Positions 52,808 to 61,432 of a stretch of DNA of 64,000 nucleotides are shown here, in pieces. The first letter of the stretch is position 1; each line of letters opens with the position of its first letter. The DNA is from an uncultured Pelagibacteraceae bacterium (GTDB lineage Bacteria; Pseudomonadota; Alphaproteobacteria; Pelagibacterales; Pelagibacteraceae): positions 1 through 64,000 of the forward strand of contig CACAYM010000003.1 of assembly GCA_902536765.1 (NCBI GenBank). Direction: 5' to 3'. The notes beneath the pieces were generated by a model. The model ran no database searches, was not told the DNA's origin, and saw only the letters and a list, made by a program, of their open reading frames with translations. The translations under genes and the position numbers were made by a program.

Positions 52808-52891
52808 GGAGGCTAGAGGTGAATTCTGCTTGAACCCGATCAGATCTTAACAGAGGCAGTCGTAAAGACAGACTTTCAGGTTCTAGTCTCC
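52808..52891 (+). ncRNA. ffs: Signal recognition particle RNA (4.5S, bacterial small type)
   Basis: The ends pair perfectly over 10 bp (ggaggctaga with tctagtctcc). The conserved apical domain aligns base for base with the Ffh-binding site: a tcag on the 5' side and gcag on the 3' side of the symmetric loop. The tetraloop is UAAC rather than GGAA, fitting the URRC class. The gene lies between pheA and dnaX, the standard alphaproteobacterial position. Its RNA binds Ffh and FtsY to target membrane proteins. Confidence 0.9.
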
Positions 52892-52901
52892 TAGTTAATT
52901 T

Positions 52902-54539
52902 ATGGATGTAAAGTCAAAAGTATTAGCATTAAAGTATCGACCTAAAGTATTTAGTGATTTGATTGGTCAACAAGTTGTGAGTAGAACAATTTATAATTCA
53001 ATAAAATACAATAAAATTCCTAATGCATATTTATTTACTGGTATAAGAGGTGTTGGAAAAACTACAATCGCTAGAATAATTGCAAAAGCTTTAAACTGTA
53101 AAAACGATATTGACAAACTGTGTAGTGAAAATTTGTGCGAAAGTTGTAATTCAATATCAAATTCAAATCATATTGATATTTTGGAAATGGACGCAGCTAG
53201 CAAAACTGGAGTTGACGATGTGAGAGATTTAATTGAATTTTCAAGATATGGACCAACATACTCAAAATATAAAATATTTATAATTGACGAAGTCCATATG
53301 TTAAGCAAACAAGCTTTTAACGCACTTTTGAAAACATTAGAAGAGCCGCCAGATTATCTAAAATTTATTTTTGCAACAACAGAGTTGAAAAAAATTCCAA
53401 TAACCGTTTTATCAAGATGCCAAAGGTTTGACTTATCTAGAGTTAAATCAGAAGAGTTATTTGATTATATTAAAAAGATATCTGATTTAGAAAAAGGAAA
53501 TATTTCTGATGAGGCTTTGAAACTTATTGTAAAAATCTCAGAAGGCTCTGTCAGGGATTCTTTATCGTTATTGGATAGAGCTTTGCTTTCAAATGATATA
53601 GGAAAAAAACTTGAGTTATCTGATGCACAAAAAATATTTGGATATTTTGACAAATTCCATTTAATAAAAATTTTTGAATATGTTTTAAAAGGTGATCAAA
53701 ATAAGACACTAGAGGCTTATCAAAATATTTATAATCAAGGCGTTGAACCAAAGATATTTTTAAATGATTTTTTAGAAATTATTTACTATTTTAAGAATAT
53801 AAGTTTTTTAGATGAGGCTACAAAAAACTTTGATCTTAACAATGAGGAATTTAGGTTAATTAAAGAGATCTCGTCAAGTTTGAATAACGAGACATTGATC
53901 TTATTTTGGCAGTTTGCAATAGATACATTAGGTGAATTAGATGTTGTTTCGGACCAAAATATAAGTGTAGAAATGTTTTTGATTAGATTAATACATATCA
54001 AATCTATTAAGATAAATTATAAAAATGATTCTAATACCATCGGTATTCAATTAGATGAAAATAAATCAGATGCTAAAATACAAAAAAAAACTGATACGGT
54101 AAGTCAAATCAAAAGTGTTGTACAAGAGAAAAGTCTCAATAACCCCGAAACAATAAAAATTAAAAATAACAACTTAAAAATTAAAAGTTTAAATGATTTA
54201 ATCGAATTATGTAATTATAAAAAAGAGCTAAAATTGAAATACGAAATTGAAAATAACTTAAATTTAGTTAGTTTTGAGCACGGTAAAATAGAAATTTCTA
54301 TCAATGATAAATTGGAGAAAGATTTTATAAAAATTCTTTCAGCTAAATTGTTAGAATGGACTAATGAGAGATGGATTATTTCATTAACAAAAAAAACTGG
54401 AGAGAAATCAAAAAAAGAAAATGAGAAAGAAATTAAAAATAAACTATTTGAAGATGCAAAAAATACTGAAACTTACAAAAAATTTTTACAAACATTTGCT
54501 GATGCAGAATTAGTAGATATTAAAAAAAAAGATGACTGA
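52902..54539 (+). CDS. dnaX: DNA polymerase III subunit tau/gamma
   Basis: Clamp-loader ATPase. Walker A Gly-Ile-Arg-Gly-Val-Gly-Lys-Thr-Thr (~46-54), a four-cysteine zinc module in the segment Cys-Lys-Asn…Cys-Ser-Glu-Asn-Leu-Cys-Glu-Ser-Cys, Walker B Asp-Glu-Val-His-Met-Leu-Ser, and Leu-Glu-Glu-Pro-Pro then Ser-Arg-Cys-Gln-Arg-Phe. 545 residues with a shortened tau C-terminus. Nine A residues at 54082-54090 (codons 394-397), just past the domain III region, would give a stop within four codons in either shifted frame, which could produce a gamma-sized product. Overlaps ebfC by 8 bases. Confidence 0.95.
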   Translation: MDVKSKVLALKYRPKVFSDLIGQQVVSRTIYNSIKYNKIPNAYLFTGIRGVGKTTIARIIAKALNCKNDIDKLCSENLCESCNSISNSNHIDILEMDAASKTGVDDVRDLIEFSRYGPTYSKYKIFIIDEVHMLSKQAFNALLKTLEEPPDYLKFIFATTELKKIPITVLSRCQRFDLSRVKSEELFDYIKKISDLEKGNISDEALKLIVKISEGSVRDSLSLLDRALLSNDIGKKLELSDAQKIFGYFDKFHLIKIFEYVLKGDQNKTLEAYQNIYNQGVEPKIFLNDFLEIIYYFKNISFLDEATKNFDLNNEEFRLIKEISSSLNNETLILFWQFAIDTLGELDVVSDQNISVEMFLIRLIHIKSIKINYKNDSNTIGIQLDENKSDAKIQKKTDTVSQIKSVVQEKSLNNPETIKIKNNNLKIKSLNDLIELCNYKKELKLKYEIENNLNLVSFEHGKIEISINDKLEKDFIKILSAKLLEWTNERWIISLTKKTGEKSKKENEKEIKNKLFEDAKNTETYKKFLQTFADAELVDIKKKDD

Positions 54540-54849
54540 TTTTTCAAAAATATTAGATAAAGCTAAGGAGTTAGAGCAAAAAATGAAAGAAAGTCAGGAG
54601 AAGATAAAAAATATTTCAGTTGATGGAATATCAGGTACTGAGTCTGTTAAAGTCACTCTCAATGGAAACGGAGAAATGATAAATATTTATATTTCACCTG
54701 AGACTCTTAAAGAAGACAAAACAATAATCGAAGATTTGATTACTGCAGCTCATAATAATGCAAAAGAAAAACTTAAGATAAAAACTTCTGAAGAGATATC
54801 GAAGGCAACAGGAGGTTTAGGTATTCCAGGATTTAAATGGCCAATATAA
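54532..54849 (+). CDS. Nucleoid-associated protein, YbaB/EbfC family
   Basis: 105 residues with the YbaB fold: an N-terminal Lys/Glu/Gln-rich helix (Leu-Glu-Gln-Lys-Met-Lys-Glu-Ser-Gln), then Val-Lys-Val-Thr-Leu-Asn-Gly-Asn-Gly-Glu strands, and a C-terminal Ala-Ala-His-Asn-Asn-Ala helix. Dimeric DNA-binding protein. Its dnaX-ebfC-recR order is widely conserved. Confidence 0.93.
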   Translation: MTDFSKILDKAKELEQKMKESQEKIKNISVDGISGTESVKVTLNGNGEMINIYISPETLKEDKTIIEDLITAAHNNAKEKLKIKTSEEISKATGGLGIPGFKWPI

Positions 54850-54853
54850 ATTT

Positions 54854-55462
54854 ATGCAAAATTTAAATGAAATTGATCAACTTATTAAGATAATCTCTAA
54901 ATTACCTGGACTAGGACCAAAATCTGCTAAAAGAATAATTCTCAAACTCATCTCTAATAGAGATAATATTCTTAAACCGATGATTAAAGCTCTAAATGAT
55001 ACGAATATAAATATTTCAAGATGTAACAAATGTGGATCACTAAAATCAGCCAAAAATTGTTTCAATTGTGATCAAGGAAAAAAAAAACTAAAAAAAATTT
55101 GTATTGTTGAAAATATTGCTGATCAATGGAGTATTGAGTCATCAAAGATATTTGAGGGGTATTTTCATGTTTTAGGTGGAACAATAAATTCATCTTCGAA
55201 TACTAAGGAGGATCTTTTAATAAACGCACTTCTAAATAAAGTTGAACAAGAAAAAATTGAAGAAATTATCATAGCAACAAGTGCAACAGTTGAAGGACAA
55301 ACGACAGCATACTATATAAAAGATAGCTTAAAGAATTTTAATGTAAAAATTTCAAAATTGGGCCAAGGTCTTCCAATTGGAGGTGAAATTGAAAGTCTTG
55401 ATGACGGTACTCTTCACTCAGCCTTTAAAAATAGAACCGGGCTGAATACAGATTCAGATTGA
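54854..55462 (+). CDS. recR: Recombination protein RecR
   Basis: 202 residues: helix-hairpin-helix Leu-Pro-Gly-Leu-Gly-Pro-Lys-Ser-Ala-Lys-Arg, a Cys4 zinc finger (Cys-Asn-Lys-Cys-Gly…Cys-Phe-Asn-Cys), and a TOPRIM domain (Val-Glu-Asn-Ile-Ala-Asp…Gly-Gly). Works with RecF/RecO to load RecA at gaps. The 3' end overlaps the convergent glcB by 9 bases. Confidence 0.95.
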   Translation: MQNLNEIDQLIKIISKLPGLGPKSAKRIILKLISNRDNILKPMIKALNDTNINISRCNKCGSLKSAKNCFNCDQGKKKLKKICIVENIADQWSIESSKIFEGYFHVLGGTINSSSNTKEDLLINALLNKVEQEKIEEIIIATSATVEGQTTAYYIKDSLKNFNVKISKLGQGLPIGGEIESLDDGTLHSAFKNRTGLNTDSD

Positions 55463-57640
55463 TTTTTTCATGATTCTATTAAAATGCAGCAGAGGTTCAG
55501 TGTAACCCGACGGCTGACTTTTACCATGAAAAACTAAATCACAGGCTGTTTTAAATGCAATTGATTGATAATAATTTGCCCCCATCAATTGGTATGGTGC
55601 TTGTCCTTTCATACTTTTATCTTTTAGATTTTGATTATCTACGACTTTTGCCATTTTTTTCATGATTTCTAATACTTGTTTTTTGCTACATACTCCATGG
55701 TGTAACCAGTTTGCTATATGTTGGCTGCTTATTCTACATGTAGCTCTGTCTTCCATTAATCCTATACCATTTATATCTGGAACTTTTGAACATCCGACAG
55801 ATTGATCAATCCATCTAACTACATATCCTAAAATACCTTGTGTATTATTCTTTAATTCGTTCGATATTTGAGACTTAGACCACTTGTTTTTTGGTGGATT
55901 GATTGGAATTTCAAGCAAATCATCTAATTTTGCTTTTTTCCTTTTCTTTATTAAATTATGCTTAGAAAAAACATCAACTTGATGGTAATGCAAACTATGT
56001 ATTGCAGCAGCAGTAGGTGATGGAACCCATGCGCAATTTGCTCCAGACTCTGGATGCGAAATTTTTTGTGTCATCATATCATTCAACAGATCAGGCATCG
56101 CCCACATTCCTTTGCCAATCTGAGCTTTTCTAGAAAAACCACATGATAATCCAACGTCTACATTATTATTTTCATAAGCTTTTATCCATTTAGAAGTCTT
56201 CATTTCTTTTTTAAGAATCATAGGACCAAGTTCCATAGATGTATGTATTTCGTCACCAGTACGATCTAAAAATCCGGTATTTATAAAAAAAACTCTTTTT
56301 TTTAATGCTCTAATGCATTCTTTTAAATTTACAGAAGTTCGTCTCTCCTCATCCATAATTCCACAAAGAATTTGATTATTCTTAAGTTTTAAAACTTTTT
56401 CTACATTTTTAAAAATTGAGTCAGTAAATAAACATTCCTCAGGACCATGCATTTTTGGTTTCACAATATAAATACTTTTCATTCTTGAATTTGCCCTTTT
56501 TTTAAAATCATGTAAACAACTAGCTGAAGTTACAAAAGCATCCAATATACCTTCGGGGCATTCTGAACCATCTTTCAATAGAATACTTGGGGTAGTCATC
56601 AAATGACCAACATTTCTATTTAGCAAAAGTGATCTTCCATGCAGTATATATTTAAAGCCATTAGTTGAAATATAACTTCTATCTTTATTTAATTTTCTCA
56701 AAATTTTTTTACCATTTTTTGTAAATGACGCCTTTAGTTTCCCTTTCATAAGTAATAGCCAGTTCTTATATCCAAGAACTTTATCTTCAGCATCAACTGC
56801 AGCTACACTATCTTCATGATCACAGATTGTTGTTATTGCGGATTCTAAAAAAATATCATGAATTTTTAATGGGTCTTGGTTTCCTTCAGGATTATTGACT
56901 TCTTTTCTTCCTGTGTAGTCAAATAATATATCAATATGCAAATTGTTATTTTTAAAAAGTAGGGAAGATATTTTATTTACTTCTTTTGAATATCCAACAA
57001 ATTGATTTTGATTTAACAATTCTAATTGTAGTTGGTTATTAACAATGCTTGGAACTTCATTAAGGTCCTTCCACTTTTTATTTTTAAGTGGGACTAGCTT
57101 ATCTAAAAGATTTCTTGAATATAAAATGACTTCTTTTCCTCTAATTGGGTTATAAGTGTTTCCTTTAAGCGCTCCTCTTGTTTCAGGAATTATATCTGAA
57201 CCGTACAAGCTATCGTAAAGACTTACCCATCTAGCATTTGCAGCATTAAGTAAAAATCTAGCATTTGAAACTGGACAAACTAATTGTGGTCCACATATGT
57301 TTGAAATTTCTCTGTCAATATTTTTTGTTAGTATTTTAAAATCAGGACCACTATTTTTTAAATACCCAATTTTTTTTAAAAATTTCTTATAATCCTTTTT
57401 TTTAAATTTTTGACTTTTTCTAGAGAGATGGTAATTATCAATCGATCTTTGCATTTTATGTCTTGCTTGAATTAGTTTTTTATTTATTGGAGCAAGTTCG
57501 TGAACTGTCTTATCAAATCCACTCCAAAATCTTTTTTTGGAAATACTTGTTCCAGGCAAAACCTCATTATTTAAAAAATCAAATAATGTTTTTGATACTG
57601 ATAACCCAAATATTTTAATAAATTTTTCTTGTTTTTTCAT
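55454..57640 (-). CDS. glcB: Malate synthase G
   Basis: 728-residue large-form malate synthase, condensing glyoxylate with acetyl-CoA. Family blocks include Asn-Ala-Ala-Asn-Ala-Arg-Trp-Val-Ser-Leu-Tyr-Asp-Ser-Leu, Met-Asp-Glu-Glu-Arg-Arg-Thr-Ser-Val-Asn-Leu, Phe-Ile-Asn-Thr-Gly-Phe-Leu-Asp-Arg-Thr-Gly-Asp-Glu and Gly-Ala-Asn-Cys-Ala-Trp-Val-Pro-Ser-Pro-Thr-Ala. Isocitrate lyase is not in the window, so the glyoxylate source cannot be seen. Single gene, with divergent accA 80 bases upstream. Confidence 0.96.
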   Translation of the reverse strand: MKKQEKFIKIFGLSVSKTLFDFLNNEVLPGTSISKKRFWSGFDKTVHELAPINKKLIQARHKMQRSIDNYHLSRKSQKFKKKDYKKFLKKIGYLKNSGPDFKILTKNIDREISNICGPQLVCPVSNARFLLNAANARWVSLYDSLYGSDIIPETRGALKGNTYNPIRGKEVILYSRNLLDKLVPLKNKKWKDLNEVPSIVNNQLQLELLNQNQFVGYSKEVNKISSLLFKNNNLHIDILFDYTGRKEVNNPEGNQDPLKIHDIFLESAITTICDHEDSVAAVDAEDKVLGYKNWLLLMKGKLKASFTKNGKKILRKLNKDRSYISTNGFKYILHGRSLLLNRNVGHLMTTPSILLKDGSECPEGILDAFVTSASCLHDFKKRANSRMKSIYIVKPKMHGPEECLFTDSIFKNVEKVLKLKNNQILCGIMDEERRTSVNLKECIRALKKRVFFINTGFLDRTGDEIHTSMELGPMILKKEMKTSKWIKAYENNNVDVGLSCGFSRKAQIGKGMWAMPDLLNDMMTQKISHPESGANCAWVPSPTAAAIHSLHYHQVDVFSKHNLIKKRKKAKLDDLLEIPINPPKNKWSKSQISNELKNNTQGILGYVVRWIDQSVGCSKVPDINGIGLMEDRATCRISSQHIANWLHHGVCSKKQVLEIMKKMAKVVDNQNLKDKSMKGQAPYQLMGANYYQSIAFKTACDLVFHGKSQPSGYTEPLLHFNRIMKKSI

Positions 57641-57720
57641 TTACAAATCAATAGTTTACATTTTTTTATTTTAACTATTTTATTGCCTATTAAAAATTGA
57701 TAAAGAAATATATTTGATAT

Positions 57721-58827
57721 ATGAAAAATTACTTAAGTTTTGAGAGAAATATTAAAGATCTAGAGGCAGAGTTAGAAAACTTAAAAGATCCATACAACAA
57801 AGAAGGACTTTCTGAAGTAAATACAAACAAAATTTCTAAATTACAGGAAGAAATAGAAACTAAATTAAAGCATATCTATTCAAATTTAGATCCATGGCAA
57901 AAGACAATGGTAGCTAGACATGAGGATAGACCTAAATCTAAATACTTTATAGATAACATCTTCTCAGATTTTATCGCATTAAGTGGTGATAGATACTATG
58001 GAGAAGATAAATCAGTAATAACTGGATTTGCAAAATTTAAAAATTTTTCTGTATTAGTAATAGGCCAACAAAAAGGGGATAGTTTGGAGACTAGGATTGA
58101 AAGAAATTTTGGAATGATGAAGCCTGAGGGGTATAGAAAATCTGTAAGATTAATGAAACTCGCAGATAAATTTAATTTACCAATAATTCTATTCATTGAT
58201 ACCCCCGGGGCTTATCCTGGAGTAGGAGCAGAGGAAAGGGGGCAAGCAGAGGCCATTGCTAAATCAATAGAATGTTGTATGCAATTGAAGGTTCCAACCA
58301 TATCAATAATAATCGGTGAAGGTGGTTCAGGTGGAGCAATTGCTCTCGCCTCATCAAACAAGGTTTTAATGTTAGAAAATGCAATCTACTCTGTAATTTC
58401 ACCAGAGGGATGTGCATCAATTTTGTGGAGAGATCCCAAGAAAACTTTAGAGGCAGCAACTGCAATGAAACTTTCTGCAAAAGATTTACTTGATTTAAAT
58501 ATTATAGACGAAATAATCCAAGAACCAACAGGAGGAGCTCATAGAGATAGGGATACAGTATTGAGAAATATAAAAGTTTCAATTGAAAAAAATTTAATTG
58601 AATTCGCAGATTTAAATGGTGATGAGATTTTAGAGAAAAGAAAAAATAAGTTTTTATCTATTGGAAGAACAAAGGGCTTATATGAAAGTAGAAATTACAA
58701 AGATAAATTAACTCTCCAATCAAATACTTTCGATATACTTATACAAAAAATTAAAATTAATAAAAAAAAATATATCTTAATTTGCTTTCTTATTTCGTTC
58801 ATTGTTATTTTAGGTTTATTTATTTAA
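57721..58827 (+). CDS. accA: Acetyl-CoA carboxylase carboxyltransferase subunit alpha with C-terminal membrane segment
   Basis: Alpha subunit of carboxyltransferase. Core motifs: Arg-His-Glu-Asp-Arg-Pro, Gly-Asp-Arg-Tyr-Tyr-Gly-Glu-Asp, Pro-Gly-Ala-Tyr-Pro-Gly-Val-Gly-Ala-Glu-Glu-Arg-Gly-Gln-Ala, Gly-Glu-Gly-Gly-Ser-Gly-Gly-Ala, and Ser-Pro-Glu-Gly-Cys-Ala. AccA normally ends near residue 318; this one has ~50 more, ending Lys-Ile-Asn-Lys-Lys-Lys followed by an 18-residue hydrophobic C-terminus, as in a tail-anchored protein. secA ends 4 bases away, convergent. Confidence 0.95.
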   Translation: MKNYLSFERNIKDLEAELENLKDPYNKEGLSEVNTNKISKLQEEIETKLKHIYSNLDPWQKTMVARHEDRPKSKYFIDNIFSDFIALSGDRYYGEDKSVITGFAKFKNFSVLVIGQQKGDSLETRIERNFGMMKPEGYRKSVRLMKLADKFNLPIILFIDTPGAYPGVGAEERGQAEAIAKSIECCMQLKVPTISIIIGEGGSGGAIALASSNKVLMLENAIYSVISPEGCASILWRDPKKTLEAATAMKLSAKDLLDLNIIDEIIQEPTGGAHRDRDTVLRNIKVSIEKNLIEFADLNGDEILEKRKNKFLSIGRTKGLYESRNYKDKLTLQSNTFDILIQKIKINKKKYILICFLISFIVILGLFI

Positions 58828-58831
58828 AGAT

Positions 58832-61363
58832 TTAAAGTCTTCCGCAGCAATGTTTGTATTTTTTTTTTGATCCACAATAACAGGGTTCATTTCTTCTCAT
58901 TTTTTTTCCAATATATTTTGGATCAATTTTTTTTCCCTTTTCATCTGGTAAATTCTGTGAGTTAGTATTTACTACCGTCAAATTAATAAGAACCTTGACT
59001 AAATCCCTTTTAATTTTTATTAATAAATTTTCGAACAATGCAAAAGCCTCTTTTTTGTATTCAATTAGAGGATCTCTTTGACCATATGATCTTAATCCAA
59101 TTACTTGTCTTAGTTGTTCCAAGTATTGTATATGAAGCTTCCAGTTCATATCGATTGACTGCAATAAAATTCTTTTTTCTATCTCTGAAGCCTGATTTTT
59201 ATCAATTAAATTTATTCTTTCATTTCTTCTAGCATTAAATTTCTTAATTATTATTTTTTTCAGTTCTTCGTTATCGCTTAAAATTAGTTGATTTATTTCT
59301 TGATCACTGAAACTTTTACCAAGCAACAATATTATTTGTGTTTCAAAATCTTTACTATTTTTATATTTCATTAATTCAGAGATAAGTTCTTCTAAAAAAC
59401 TATTTGAATAATCAAATATCTCCTCCGAATTAATAATGTCCTTTCTTTGATTAAAAATTACTTGCCTTTGATCATTTAGAACATTATCAAATTTAAGAAG
59501 TGTCTTTCTAATATCAAAATTTCTTGACTCAACTTTTTGTTGTGCTCTTTCTAAAGCTTTATTAATCCATGGGTGATCTATGCTTTCTCCATCTTTTAAT
59601 CCCAATTTTTCTAGTACATTAGTCATGGACTCTGAACCAAAAATTCTCATTAAATCATCTTCCAAACTTACATAGAATATTGAATTTCCTTCATCTCCTT
59701 GTCTACCAGATCTTCCTCTTGCTTGATTATCTACTCTGCGAGACTCCATTCTTTCTGTTCCTAAAACAAATAAACCACCTAATTTTTTTATAATATTTTT
59801 ATCAGTTTGGTTTATTTTTCCGGTATGTTCGCTTTCTCTTTTTTTGCCACCAAGCTTAATGTCTACGCCTCTACCAGAAATACTTGTTGTTATGATAATC
59901 GATTTTAATTTTCCAGCATCTGCAATAATATCAGCTTCTCTCTCGTGATTTTTAGCATTCAAAACAGTGTGAGGTATTCCTTGTTTTTTTAAAAGACCAG
60001 AATAAATTTCAGATTTATTTACACTTGACGTAAACACTAACATTGGTTGTCCAGTTGTGTAACATTCGTTAATTTTTTTTAGAATTGCTTGATTTTTTTC
60101 ATTCTCAGTTCTGAATATCTGGTCATTCCAATCTTTTCTAATCATTTTTTTGTTTGTTGGAATTACTGTAACTTCGAGGTTATAGATTTCTCTAAATTCT
60201 TCAGCTTCAGTAAGCGCAGTACCAGTACAACCTGATAATTTTTCATACATCTTAAAGTAATTTTGGTAAGTTATAGAAGCTAGGGTTTGGTTTTCTACTT
60301 GTATTTCTACTTTTTCTTTGGCTTCCAGTGCTTGATGTAGACCATCCCCATATCTTCTCCCCTCCAAAATTCTACCAGTTAATTCATCAATAATTTTTAA
60401 TTCACCATCCCTGATTATATAATCTTTTCCTTTTTTAAATAAATGATTAGCTCGTAAAGACTGATTTACAAAATGAACTAAAGAAAGATTATTTGGGTCA
60501 TATAGATTATTATTTTTAAGTATTCCAGCATTATTAAAAATTTCCTCAACATTATTTATTCCAGAATTAGTTAAAAAAATATTTCTGTCTTTTTCATCTA
60601 TCTCATAATCAGTTTCTTTCAATTTTCTAACTAATTTATCAATTACTAAATATTGTCCTTCTTTATTTTCAGCTGCACCAGAAATAACCAAAGGAGTTCT
60701 TGCTTCATCAATAAGACAAGAGTCAATTTCATCTACAATTGCAAATTTATGCCCTCTTTGTACAAATTCATTTTTTTGAAATTTCATATTATCTCTTAAA
60801 TAATCGAAACCTAATTCACTATTTGTTGCATAAGTAATATCACAACTATAATTCTTCTTTCTTTCTTCATCAGTTTGATCATTATTGATATACCCTGAAG
60901 TTAAACCTAAAAATTTGTATATAACTCCCATCTCGATACAATCTCTTTTTGCAAGATAATCATTTACTGTAACAATATGAACTCCATTTTCTTCCAAAGC
61001 ATTTAAGTAGGCTGCTAATACAATTGTTAAAGTTTTTCCTTCTCCTGTTTTCATTTCAGAAATATTACCACTATTTAAAACTACTCCACCCATTATCTGG
61101 ACATCAAAATGCCTTTCCCCCCTTGTTCTCTTTGAAGCTTCTCTAACGAGAGCGAAAGCTCGAGGCAACAGATTTTCTTTACTTTCTCCATTACTCAGTT
61201 TTTCTTTTAAAATTTTAGTTTGGTTAGGAAACTCATTATCTGTAAATTGAGAAATTTCGTTTTCCATTTCGTTTACTTTTTTAACAACAACTCTCAATTT
61301 ATCTAATTTTTTTTGATTATCAGATTTGATAAATTTTGATATGATTTTTAATGGATTAAGCAT
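58832..61363 (-). CDS. secA: Protein translocase ATPase SecA
   Basis: Motor for Sec-dependent export. 843 residues with Met-Lys-Thr-Gly-Glu-Gly-Lys-Thr (Walker A), Val-Asp-Glu-Ile-Asp-Ser (DEAD-like), Thr-Ser-Ile-Ser-Gly-Arg-Gly-Val-Asp-Ile, Gly-Arg-Ser-Gly-Arg-Gln-Gly-Asp-x-Gly, and a C-terminal zinc motif Cys-Tyr-Cys-Gly-Ser…His-Cys-Cys that binds SecB. Single gene, divergent from argJ with a 69-base gap. Confidence 0.97.
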   Translation of the reverse strand: MLNPLKIISKFIKSDNQKKLDKLRVVVKKVNEMENEISQFTDNEFPNQTKILKEKLSNGESKENLLPRAFALVREASKRTRGERHFDVQIMGGVVLNSGNISEMKTGEGKTLTIVLAAYLNALEENGVHIVTVNDYLAKRDCIEMGVIYKFLGLTSGYINNDQTDEERKKNYSCDITYATNSELGFDYLRDNMKFQKNEFVQRGHKFAIVDEIDSCLIDEARTPLVISGAAENKEGQYLVIDKLVRKLKETDYEIDEKDRNIFLTNSGINNVEEIFNNAGILKNNNLYDPNNLSLVHFVNQSLRANHLFKKGKDYIIRDGELKIIDELTGRILEGRRYGDGLHQALEAKEKVEIQVENQTLASITYQNYFKMYEKLSGCTGTALTEAEEFREIYNLEVTVIPTNKKMIRKDWNDQIFRTENEKNQAILKKINECYTTGQPMLVFTSSVNKSEIYSGLLKKQGIPHTVLNAKNHEREADIIADAGKLKSIIITTSISGRGVDIKLGGKKRESEHTGKINQTDKNIIKKLGGLFVLGTERMESRRVDNQARGRSGRQGDEGNSIFYVSLEDDLMRIFGSESMTNVLEKLGLKDGESIDHPWINKALERAQQKVESRNFDIRKTLLKFDNVLNDQRQVIFNQRKDIINSEEIFDYSNSFLEELISELMKYKNSKDFETQIILLLGKSFSDQEINQLILSDNEELKKIIIKKFNARRNERINLIDKNQASEIEKRILLQSIDMNWKLHIQYLEQLRQVIGLRSYGQRDPLIEYKKEAFALFENLLIKIKRDLVKVLINLTVVNTNSQNLPDEKGKKIDPKYIGKKMRRNEPCYCGSKKKYKHCCGRL

Positions 61364-61432
61364 TTATATTTTTGACATTTTTATATTTAATATTAATTAT
61401 AATATAAGAATTATATAAATAATTTAAATAGC

